Below, piece by piece: positions 53,907 to 64,000 of a stretch of 64,000 bases of DNA. The DNA comes from Malachius bipustulatus. Its lineage: Eukaryota; Arthropoda; Insecta; Coleoptera; Melyridae. The first letter of the stretch is position 1. Each line of letters begins with the position of its first letter. The notes below the pieces were generated by a model that was given only the letters and a program-made list of their open reading frames with translations, was not told the origin of the DNA and ran no database searches. The stretch covers positions 41,236,210-41,300,209 of the forward strand of contig OU342633.1 of the NCBI GenBank assembly GCA_910589415.1, read 5' to 3'. The position numbers were made by a program, and so were the translations under genes.

Positions 53907-56900
53907 ATGACTGAGCAGCTGGTGATGAAGGAGCAGGTCATTATGACCCCAAAAGCGAAGACTGCAAATTCGACGATTATCCTGATTGAACGAAAAACAC
54001 TGGAAACAACAGATGAGAGCATGCACGTTGCCGGAGGCCAGCACGCCGGACTTATCATCAACAAAAAGGCCCTTGCAGGTAGTCTCATAGTTTTTATCGG
54101 ATCAATAGTTTGAGTAATTAAGGAAAACAATATTGTTATTTGGTATTATTAATGTTTTATCTACAAAAACTAATGACAGTGACAGATAACTTCCTTGCCT
54201 AATTATGCAAAAAATTAATAACATTGACATATTGACTTTCCTAACCAAAATACATAGGTATTAATACTATACAGAGTGTCACAAATTAGTGGGTCAAGTC
54301 TTAGCCACAGATTATTTAGCCAAAAATAATGGAACTTTCCTCATGTATTTTTTCACATAGGCACCCCTCTTTCAAGATACAGGGTGTCAAGTTAAAAATA
54401 AAGTTTTTTATTAATATCTCTGTTACTTTTTAAGATATTCAATTGAAATTTGGCACCAATATCTTTCTCATGACGACACCCTTTTGCAAAATTTTGTTCA
54501 CAACACCTTGTGTCTTGTAAGAGGGACGTCTAAATAAAAAATGGTATAATAAGGAGAAAGTCTCATTATTTTTCGCCAAATAATCTGTGGCTAAGAGCTT
54601 GACCTACTAATTCTTTGTGACACTCTGTTCTTAACATGACTGACTAAGATCTAGTGTGCTAGTGCTACATACTACTACATACTATACCATTTTATTGAAG
54701 GTTAGTAAACTAATACAGGCCATTATGACATTCGGTTAGATAGAACTAATGCTCCTAATAAAATTGATTCCAATAAAAGTAGATATAAGAGTTAACCATG
54801 GAGTAAGGTCACTAAATTTACGTTAATTGTAGGTGTAAGTAGAGGTAACGTATAATCATTTAAATTCATTCTCAAGTGAGCTGTGGAAAATTTTAGCAGG
54901 CTTAATGAAAAATCAGGATAATCACCTTCTGTTCTCTACACAGTTCATATTCTTGACAGCTTAATTCACTGGATGCATGATATGAGCAGGTTGTAATTAT
55001 TAAGATTACAACTACTCTTACAAAACATTTAACACAACATTAAATTAACAGTTTATAACACCTTTGAGGAGTTCTACTAGAAGTCCAAAACTAGGTACCT
55101 AATTCAAACCTTTGTTTGTTATAGAAAACGAGCAGAATGGCGAAACACCCGCCGATCTCTCCCTAGAGTTCCGGGTGTTCCTGGTCAGCGCTCAGACCGG
55201 AAAACACACCCAGGAGGACCGAATCCTCCGATTCTGGTTTCGAGCGTGTCCACTGACCATGCAGAGACCCGGCGACTCCCGCCAGGCCACACTCGCACAG
55301 GACTTCTTCAGGGAGCTCGTCAGCCCAAAAGAATTCCCCAGAGGTATGTCTCTCTATTATTATATCTTTTTTTATTATTTTTGTCTGCATTACACGATAA
55401 TAATTGTGTAAATATTACTTACCATGAAAATTCTGATCCTAAAAATTGGAATTCCTAATCAGAAGTGGCATTCAATAAAGAATGTACTACAGAACTTTAT
55501 ATTGTGAAAGACATTACTAATGAGACAGTTCATAAAATTACCAATTGATTGATGAGTAATGAGGGGAACATGTTCCAGATTATGTGGGTTTCATTAAAAA
55601 GATTATGAAGCAGCTGCAGCACGGATATGTGGAAATCGGGCAAGTTGAAGTGGAGCTCCGGCTGAGACAAGACGCGCCTCCACCCAGTCGTCCCCTTTCT
55701 TCTGATGATAGCTCGCTGGGTCAGGTCACGCTGCTTACCGTCGAGAAGGTGCTCGACATCATCGAGGCCGCTTACCCCAACCCCATCACCATCAAAGATG
55801 TCGCCAGGTCAGCCACTTAATTATTACGTAAATTACATTCAAGTGCTTCCGTTTGTCAATTTTTTTTCATGGCACACTAGACAGAATTATTTTTTAAAGA
55901 TTTCAGGGGGCGAATTCTGAGGTTAAAGAAAAAATTTCTTATAAACATGAATTTGAAAATACCTTTTGATAGACAATTATTTTTATTAGGTATATCTTGA
56001 AAACTGTTTGATTAAACAAATATATTCCGTACAGACACTCCCAAAGGCTAGAAACGTTTTCTCATTTCTATTTAAGAGTGGGAGAAACATATGATGTAGG
56101 AAATTAATCGATTTGATTGGGTAAAAAATTAAACAGTCAAACTAATAAAATTTTAATATTCATAGTGGTCATGGGTGGGATGCAGAAGAAGTGGCTGAAC
56201 ACATGGCCGCATTGCAGTCTCGAGGGCTAGTCAACGCCATTCCTCATCCATCGGGGGGTGCTTTCACCCGGCAGCAGTCCCGCGATCAGCAGATCACCGT
56301 GGTGAAGCAGATGCCCGCTTTAGCTGATGCTCGTCAGCCGACCATAGCAATTGTCACCGCTCAGTATTGCGAGAAGCTGGCCGTGGATGCAATGCTCGAG
56401 TGCAAGGAGACTTTTGTCAGGTAACAAGAAAAATATTCTTATTACTTTCCACTTTCATTATCTCATGTCACTAACTAACATGTCCAGGTACACCACGGTG
56501 GGTGAATCCAATGTGTACACCCTGGGCCAACTGGGCTCACACAGGGTGGTCTGCAGCAAGCTGCCGAGGGTAGGTCACACCCGGGAGGCGATGACGGCGG
56601 CCGGCAACACCACAACCAGGCTCCTCGGTACCTTCCAGCGGGTCGATTACGTTTTTCTTGTGGGCGTCGGAGGTGCCGTCCCTCATTACACCGATTACAG
56701 CCGGCACGTTCGATTGGGCGATGTCGTCGTCTCTTGTCCGTCAAACAATAAGTGAGTAGTTTTTTCTTGTCCACCCCCCTCACTATAATATCCTCTCATA
56801 TCTTTCAGGCACGTCTATTTATACTGTGATAACGCCAAAGAGACTCCCGAAGGTTACGATTTCGAAGTGAAATCGTATAGCCCCAACAACATGAACCTCC

Positions 56901-57418
56901 AGGAGATCGCCACCCAACTCAAGCGGGTCTCTGAAAAAGATCCGTCCTCTTGCCCTTGGCCTGCCCACATAGACCAGGGCCTGTCAGTCCTAGCCTCGCA
57001 CGCCGACACAGATTTCTCGCGTCCCCGCGATGATACCGATCGTCTCTTTATGTCGATCGGCGACGGGGACGTGATCCAGGTGGAACACCCGCAGCCTCTC
57101 GGTGGAGGGGCAAAGAACGGGGCGCCGAGACGTCCTCGCGTCCATCTCGGTCCCATCGCTTCCGGTAGACAGGTCGTCAAGGACGACAGGCTGCGACAGC
57201 AGTTCGCCACCCACACCGGAGCTCTGGCTTATGATTGCGAGTTCGATGCGGTTATAGAGTCGATCTTGGGGAACTGCAAGGATAGTTTCGTTTGCATTCG
57301 GGGTATTTCCGATTATAAGGATGGTACAAGGAGGAAGGAGTGGCAGCCGTATGCTGCTCTCGCGGCCGCGGCCGTAATGAAGGCGATTGTTTGTGCCATC
57401 CCCGCACCGGCTGTTTAG
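53907..57418 (+). CDS. Winged-helix-like plus nucleoside-phosphorylase-like protein, uncharacterised
   Basis: Six coding exons (53907-54078, 55125-55343, 55579-55807, 56166-56420, 56488-56751, 56809-57418) join in frame to 582 residues. An N-terminal region of unknown fold (to about 175) contains LEFRVFLVSAQTGKHTQEDR. Residues about 181-235 look like a winged-helix unit (VTLLTVEKVLDIIEAAYPNP, then DAEEVAEHMAALQSRGLV). From about 264 on the protein resembles the PNP/UDP phosphorylase superfamily: IAIVTAQYCEKLAVDAML, GVGGAVPHYTDYSRHVRLGD, then CEFDAVIES and VCIRGISDYKDG near the end. These correspond to the family's N-terminal strand, GVGG-type turn and final ligand-binding segment. I infer a nucleoside- or nucleotide-binding role; catalysis is uncertain. 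I recall similar insect proteins without a defined function. All splice sites are canonical. Confidence 0.85.
54272..54627. mobile_element. MITE in intron of the phosphorylase-like gene
   Basis: Inverted ends CAGAGTGTCACAAATTAGT / inverse, followed by AGCCACAGATTATTTGGC-type blocks and AATAATG, span about 356 bp. TA precedes the left end (54270-54271); the right flank is TT, probably mutated. There is no coding capacity. Confidence 0.8.
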
Positions 57419-60400
57419 GTGACGAGAAGTGGATTGATTGGATCTTCCTGATACCAAAGTGAGTTGTCCTGATCCCTGAGCATGTCCACTGATTTAGAGA
57501 TAGGTTTGTGTTTTCTAAATCGGTGAGTATATCAGTTTTCAGGGAGACGAGTCCTAGTTATAAGGTAGGTAGTTGGCGATTAGATGAAATCAAACAGGCA
57601 AGCTATAATAATATAAACTAGGCTAGAGCTAGACTAGAGTGAACTATTTCGACAGTCCTAGTTCACTTACTATTTCTCAGTATAATACAGGGCACAATTT
57701 TTCAAATAATGATAAGAATGTTAGGAATATTATAGAATTATACACTAGCTTTAGAACTTGTTACTAAAGTCCTAGTGATCTATAAAAAAAATGATCACTG
57801 TAGATGAATCTAAATTTCATTGGTTGTAAAATTATAAGTAAAAAATCAAAAAAATTATTATTAAATAATTATTATTAAGGTTGGGGATGAAACATACACC
57901 TAACCGCCCTTTATACCTTTATTCATCCCTAATTAAGGTAATAATTTATATCGATGGAATTGAAATGGGCTCATTGAGTTAATAAAAAGTGGTTAAAATG
58001 TGATAAATCGTTATTGCACTGATAAGGACAGAGCAATCTATAGTAAGACCAATAACTCAAAAGTAACTTGCAGGGTCATCATTTTCAAAGCTTGCCCAAT
58101 GCATTAGAAAAAATTAATTTTTCAGATTGCTACTGCTCTTATTAGGACCTAGACGGGTTAAAATAGTACCAAATGCGGCACTCTCTGTCTGAGAATGTCG
58201 GATTTTTCCGTTCCCCTGCCCCCTCAGCAGATTTAATCAAGCATAGACTGACAAGTAACAGGTCGTTCTGAATTGTAGCTTTTTTTTATCAGTTTACTAA
58301 ACCTAACACTCTTCTGTAAAATCATTGCTTAATGCAAACAAATTCATCCCTACGTTGTGTGTTTTTTTAAATAACATATTAAAAATAAAAATAAATATTC
58401 AAACAGCCCTAAGCTAAGCAGCTTTAGGGTCAATTTACATCTAACGGCACGGACATGGGCCGGGTGTTCAATGTGGACATGCTTTTTTATTAATTTGTCA
58501 GATGTAAATGCATTTATTAATAAAAATGCACGTCCACATTGAACACTCGGCATTTAATGTTACACAAATTAAAGGAACTTGAACCCTAATTTTTAACTGA
58601 TTTTAATGCCTAGTCTTTAATATGGATAGGATTGGGCCCATTTGCAATTCTAATAAAAATCTAAATAATGACTTGCCATTTTTGACTGAATATACTCTAC
58701 TTAGTAGTGAAATAGTTTTATTTTTTTATTTTGAGCTGTTTTGAAAGCAAAAGTTATTTTATTTATTTATCAGTGTTATGTTTGTAACTAAACAGAGTAA
58801 TATATTAATATTGTATTTACCGCATAAGATAATAAGAGTAATATATTGAATGTTAATTAATGCACTGCCTAAAATGAAACTTTTTGATATCTTTTTCTTC
58901 TGAAAACCACTCTAAAATGTGTGAAGTAGATCTAACCGTAGACTGTTTTTTCATCACTAATGCCTAATATTGTCTCTGTTAATTAGTGAACTAATTAGTT
59001 AATTAGATTAGACCAGATTAATAACGAATATTAATTAAATTGTTGATAAAAAATAAAATTAAGAAATTTTATAGTTACCAGTTTATTGTGAAATCATCGA
59101 ACGTTCACCAAAAATCTGGATCTCGGAGAGTAGGGTTTAATTTTACAAGGTGATTTATAAATAAATAATACAAGAAATTCCACTAAATGCCTCATTCTGA
59201 AGGTGTAAAGTGAGATTTTCATTATATATCTGCTATTTTTAATAGAAGAATGACGTTTTTACAAGTAGTAGCTCAACGATATGATGTGAATTTTTCTGGC
59301 TGTTTCCAGAACCCTCTTTTTGTACCTTTATTAATGTTTCGTCACATATCTGCTGGGCAATGAAAAATCATAAAAAATGAAGAGTTGTTGCAATTTTATT
59401 TAACCCTTCTTGTTGATAGGAAAATCTTACTAAACAATTCTTTGATAGAAAATTATAAATCATATACTGAATGTCATTCTCCTGTGTTTCTAAAAATTTA
59501 GGAATTGGATAAAAAAAATCAAATCTCTCCTTTTATTTATTGATCATCTTGTGCATATAGTTTGGTATTTAAACGTAAAGGTATCCTAAAAGCTATCCAT
59601 CATTAGTTGCACAGTCATAGAGAGAGAATTTCATAAAAATAATCAAAGACTATTGGAGGTATACAAATTGATTATTGATAGTGCTAGTGCTAGTGCTAGT
59701 TCCTTATGCATGTAAAAAGGAAAAAAAGTTTATTACTGTAGATAGGTACCATAGAGGTGACTAAAGCATCATATTTGGTTGATGCTTTGTATGATAATAA
59801 AGTACTTTAGTTCCAAAAAGGCAAATGTTAATTTTCCCTAGTAGAAATTTTTGTAGTAGGTATATCTTCACCAGATCATAAATTTATGTATAAGACTGTT
59901 TAAAAAGTAGCTACAAAAATTATGATCTGCACATATTATGACCTCTCTTAACTTTTTTAATTGTTCTATTTTAATTAATTATTAATCTTCCGACCTAAGT
60001 TTTTTCAACAGCTTAACTTTGCTCAGGCAGTTTTATATTTATAGTTTTTATAGTTTATGTTAAATTACTAATAACTATTTGAAAATAAATACCTACCCGG
60101 GAAGAATTTCGTAAGATTTTTTAATATTGTGATGTGAATCTTTTAGCATATCTGTAAAGTTACCTAATTTAAATTATTCGTAATATATATTTGTGACTAG
60201 TTTTTACCCACACCTATAAATAAGTTGGTGATTTATTATATTAATATTCTTTAATTGAATGGTATACTATTTTGTAATAATTAATTTATAAGAATTTGTA
60301 AATTATCTTTAATTAATTTTAGTAATTTTATTTAAATATTAATAAACAATTTTTATTTTTTTAGGTGTATTTATAATAGTAGTGCCTAGTATCACATCTT

Positions 60401-62275
60401 GAAACACTCCAGTTTTTCAATCTGATGACCTAACTAACACCAATCCTATAATCCAGAGATGTTCCAGAAATTGAGATGAATTTAAATTTACGGGCAATGC
60501 AAAAGAAAATATCCTTCTGGGGGTTCCTCAACTTCAAATTAAGAGTCTTACAAGTTACTGGAGTTGAGTTAATAATTAATAATAAAGAAAAAAATTTTTG
60601 TCACATACATTACCTATGTGCAGTTTCTATTCCACAGATCAGTACTCGAGAAATTCTTGGTTGTTATTATTTTTAAAAAGTGTCAAGTGTTTTAATAATA
60701 ATTATTAAGTTATTAAACCCAATTGAAATAACCAACCAGAGGAGTGGATTTCTCTGGTTGATTATTTGAAATTATTTTTTATAGATGTTTGTAAGAGGCA
60801 AATACCCTGATCTGCTGGTCCCTTCTTTCTTTTTTATTTTATAAATTAAAAAAATTTCAAGCAAGTCACATAAATGTTACCTGCACGTAAAGTTGCCCAT
60901 GGAAGTAATTATTATTAATGTATGTTGCCATTGGTTACTTATGTGATTATATACTTTAGACTACCCTGATAAAATCATTTTGCATTTCAGAAGGTGTCAC
61001 TCAAGTTACCAATATGGTTTTTTTTTTGTCATATTTAACAATAAATTATCGATGCAGATACTTACCTTTGCTGATCATCAAGACATTATTGACTATTTAA
61101 AAAAATTAAATGCTTGTTTCGATTAAAGTAACTTATGTGACAAAAATATAAAATTAGCTATGATGACCACACTGATCTTCCTATACTATTTGTAGGTGAA
61201 ACTTTTTTTAGTAATTCCAAAGTTGATTTTTGCACTCTGAAATTTTCAATGATTTATTAATAAGTAGTGTTAAATAACGAGTCTGAAAATAAGATATTTA
61301 TTTGAAACAAAAAAATAACAATCATTACAAATATTTTTAAATCTAAATCACACTAAATAAATAGAGTTTTTATAATATAGGTATCACAATAATTATTAAA
61401 CATTATATTAATTTATACAGGTCTTCCCATAAAGAATGCCATAAATGGTACCTTACTGTAAAAAGAAATAAACAAATCTTTATGTTTTCCTGAAAATTTT
61501 TACTCTGAATTTACTCTGAACCCTTACATTGAAGAGGATGTTTGAAAAATTCCCGAACTCTTAGATAACTCTTCACAATCTATTAATATAATATCAGTTA
61601 ATTTATATACCTACTTTCAACATATTAAAAAAATATATAAAAATAATCCATTGGGTTTTTTATAATAATTGAGAAAATATCACAAAAATCACACACATCA
61701 CATTGGTATATAAAATTATAAGTAATGGCATACTCGTAATGTTATATCAGGGAGAGAAATGCTTGATTATTCCCTAGGTGTAACTATTAGGAGCGAATCT
61801 TGAGGATATTATATTTTATAGTACCTAGAATAAAATCAATTTACACTTGAGTTGGTTTACATATATGGTTCACAGAAATCACTAATTATTACTACTACCA
61901 CTACCTAACCTTCCAATAGTATTAATGACACTCATTATAGGAACACCTAGCATAAAACTTACAAATATAGGGACTAGGATTTGGGAAATATTCCCTTATA
62001 AGAACTTGTTTGTCGACAATCTCAAAATTTACAATTATTCGAACCGTTTTTATAACAAAACTAATTAATTTTACATTACAATTAATTAATTATACAATTA
62101 ATTAATTGAAAATATTCCCTTATAATACACTTCTTGGCCGAGACAATCTAAAAAATTACGATTTTATTCGAACCGTTTTTATAACAAAACTAATTGATTA
62201 TACAATATTACAATCAATTAATTATACAATCAATTAATTATACAATTAATTAATTATAATTAAAAGTAGGTACCG
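57419..62275. other. Gene-poor AT-rich stretch
   Basis: The left part is probably 3' UTR of the phosphorylase-like gene (AATAAA near 57982). A hairpin lies at 58460-58550. Inverted ATTAATTAATT tracts occur around 62040-62260 (TACAATTAATTAATT). No exon, RNA gene or long frame is supported. Confidence 0.4.
58460..58550. repeat. 91-nt imperfect hairpin
   Basis: CCGGGTGTTCAATGTGGAC (58460 on) followed by ATGC and a T/A-rich run pairs with the inverse at 58515-58550 (GTCCACATTGAACACTCGG). The arms are about 33-35 nt with one or two mismatches and a loop of about 20 nt. The size fits a precursor microRNA or a tiny MITE; nothing decides between them. Confidence 0.6.
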
Positions 62276-62452
62276 ATACAATTATCAAACCACAGTTCGG
62301 GGAATCACATAGTTACCTAAATAGACTGGTATGGGTAGGTACATATAAACCATTGAACATCTGAGCCTAATAGATAGGTACATTGAGATAGATAAAATAG
62401 AGCGCGCGTGTGCGCTCAGAAACGTATACAAAATCACCAATTACATAATAAA
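62276..62452. repeat. Direct repeat of ~175 bp, left copy
   Basis: Begins TACAATTATCAAACCACAG and contains TAGACTGGTATGGGTAGGT, ACCATTGAACATCTGAGCC and GCGCTCAGAAACGTATA. It is repeated at 63696-63872 in the same orientation with about 90% similarity by eye. Confidence 0.85.
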
Positions 62453-63695
62453 AGTCTGTTTCATTATTATTATTCTCGGCTTTGAAACGTACCTCAATCA
62501 AGGGTCAAATTGGTTTGTGACTTTGTGACATGCAATTCGTCTAATTAATAAAATGTTTTCGCATTTCAAAAATGAAGAGACAAAGCTTTCCGAAAAATTG
62601 TAGTAGAGAGAAGCTTATTAAACGTTAATCATAACATAGAAAGAAGCCTCAAAAAACTGCATGTTTTGGTTGAAAGTTATCAAGCTTAAGGGAACCCCAG
62701 AATTATAAATTAGGATAAAAATATTGCACAGGTAAAATGATGTATATGGGTACCAAAATTTAGGGAAATTAAGGGGAGAAAAGCGTTGAAATTCTTTGTT
62801 CTGGCCACAAAAAGGTATCGCGCGTCGCAGGGACATATCCCAGGGCCTCCCAGTCCCATCCCAAATCTAATGCCATTTACGGCGCCCGCTATAGAAGTCA
62901 AATTAAAAACAGACGTCCGTCCGTCACAGAATTTTCAGGGAAATTTCGCGAAAGGATGCCGAAACTTATCTCAAAAGTCGATGCGACAAAATTTGGTGAC
63001 TGCTATATATGTTTCTGGCGCTGGGAAACAAGAAGATAATTTAAACATATATCAAAGACAACAATAATTATTATTATTTGCTTATAGTATTGACAATTAA
63101 GTTTTATTTTATACCAGGGGTTTGAAACAGTCAACATTGTTAACATTAAGAACAGCTATGAACACAGACTTTATAGTTTGGCAGGAGAGTAGCAATTACT
63201 AATGTTCAACGCTGTTGTGTTCCCAGCACTAGATCGTGGAGGTTCCATGCTCTCTTGGAACACACAAATCGTGCTTCAACCTTGTCAAATTTTTATTAAC
63301 AAAAGAAAAGACGAAATGACACACAATTACGAAAGAGTGAGGTATGCATTAATAGTGATGGAAAAATAGTTCGGGTCGTAACTCATAGAACACCAAAGAG
63401 ATGAATAAAGTGGAAAAAAACTCGCAGAGTCATAATAAGGTGCATCAACTATAGAAAATGCTTACAAAGCTGAAACGCAAACTGTAAAAAATAGCAATCA
63501 GACCCGAAATCCTTTATAGTACATACATACCTATACCTAGTGCTGGGCATGATCCACTAAACAACACCTGTCCTGTTACGCTGATTAGCACGTGTATAGC
63601 AACTATAGGTATAGTATAAGAACATTACACAAATACAAATACATGAACGAAACTGATACATGTTTCTGACACAGGAAAACAATAATTATCCAATA
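62453..63695. other. Sequence between the 175-bp direct repeats
   Basis: Contains a GC-richer patch (about 62815-62945) with a minus-strand frame (VNGIRFGMGLGGPGI...) that looks repeat-derived rather than genic. There is no recognisable polymerase or transposase. With the flanking direct repeats it could be a small LTR-like (TRIM) element or a duplicated segment. Confidence 0.4.
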
Positions 63696-63872
63696 CAATT
63701 ATCAAACCACAGTTCGGGGAACCACACATAGTTACGTAAGTAGACTGGTATGGGTAGGTGCTATAAACCATTGAACATCTGAGCCTTAGTAGATAAGTAC
63801 ATTGAGATAGACCAAATAATAGCGCGTGCGCGCTCAGAAACGTATAGAAAAAGAAAATCACTAATTCCATAA
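63696..63872. repeat. Direct repeat of ~175 bp, right copy
   Basis: Second copy of the 62276-62452 unit, with small indels (GGTGCTATAAACCATTG; AATAATAGCGCGTGCGCGC). A tRNA-derived SINE begins about 10 nt after it. Confidence 0.85.
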
Positions 63873-63880
63873 TATTATGA

Positions 63881-64000
63881 TAGCGCGGGCGGTATAGCGT
63901 AACGGTTTATTAGGCCACTGACTGAAGCCGTTGACGCTGCCACCATCTGAGGTTCGATTCCCAGCTCGGCATGGTTGTCTATGAACAGCAATGAACACAG
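63881..64000 (+). mobile_element. tRNA-derived SINE head, cut by the window edge
   Basis: A perfect A-box match (TAGCGTAACGG, 63895-63905) and a perfect B-box (GGTTCGATTCC, 63951-63961) lie 56 nt apart. That is longer than in a normal intronless tRNA, and the flanks do not fold into an acceptor stem by eye. This points to the Pol III promoter of a SINE rather than a tRNA gene. The body continues past position 64000. Confidence 0.75.

Noticed and set aside
56475..57457. Minus-strand frames of 102-155 codons over the phosphorylase-like gene
   Set aside because: They are antisense to well-supported exons with closed phases.
63881..63970. tRNA gene
   Set aside because: The A and B boxes are good, but their 56-nt spacing and lack of an acceptor stem fit a SINE better.

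Overview
The window is nuclear DNA of an insect. It is AT-rich, its genes are split by GT-AG introns, it carries arthropod genes (Toll-pathway kinase Pelle, dynein intermediate chain), and it is full of eukaryotic DNA transposons and palindromic mariner-type MITEs with TA target sites. A beetle is a plausible source, but that is a weak inference from repeat style. There are no operons, CRISPR arrays or prokaryotic signals.

Host genes, left to right: (1) cytoplasmic dynein 1 intermediate chain (sw), minus strand, 5' part only. It has five coding exons including a 21-nt microexon, a likely 5' UTR exon near 9.15-9.2 kb, and runs off the left edge. (2) PTAR1/tempura, plus strand, two exons, complete. 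(3) pelle (IRAK-type kinase), minus strand, six coding exons, complete, convergent with PTAR1. (4) an AGPAT1/2-type lysophosphatidic acid acyltransferase, minus strand, five coding exons. Its intron 2 is about 15.2 kb (31085-46319) and packed with transposon debris. (5) TMED7-type p24 cargo receptor, plus strand, three exons, complete. (6) a 582-residue protein that joins a winged-helix-like segment to a nucleoside-phosphorylase-like domain, plus strand, six coding exons with a TATA promoter candidate. All exon phases were checked by hand and the reading frames close.

Mobile elements dominate the rest. A 4.64-kb ISL2EU-type transposon (about 11003-15645) has TIRs over 100 bp and two convergent, apparently intact genes: a SWIM/YqaJ nuclease and a THAP-DDE transposase. 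It lies between the 5' ends of sw and PTAR1. A five-exon PIF/Harbinger transposase (24948-26397) and an intact IS630/Tc1-like transposase with 82 residues between the second D and E (27680-28942) follow upstream of pelle. Other elements include nested mariner derivatives, near-perfect foldbacks of about 1 kb, a 655-bp hAT-type MITE with an exact 8-bp target duplication, decayed non-LTR retrotransposons, a hAT-like element with CAGTGATGTGCC ends, and a tRNA-derived SINE at the right edge. From 57.4 to 63.9 kb I see no gene.

The host genes are housekeeping or signalling loci with no shared pathway. The most notable items are the intact two-gene ISL2EU element, the DD82E transposase, the winged-helix/phosphorylase fusion, a repeated short motif in the Pelle linker, and the palindrome-rich AGPAT intron.
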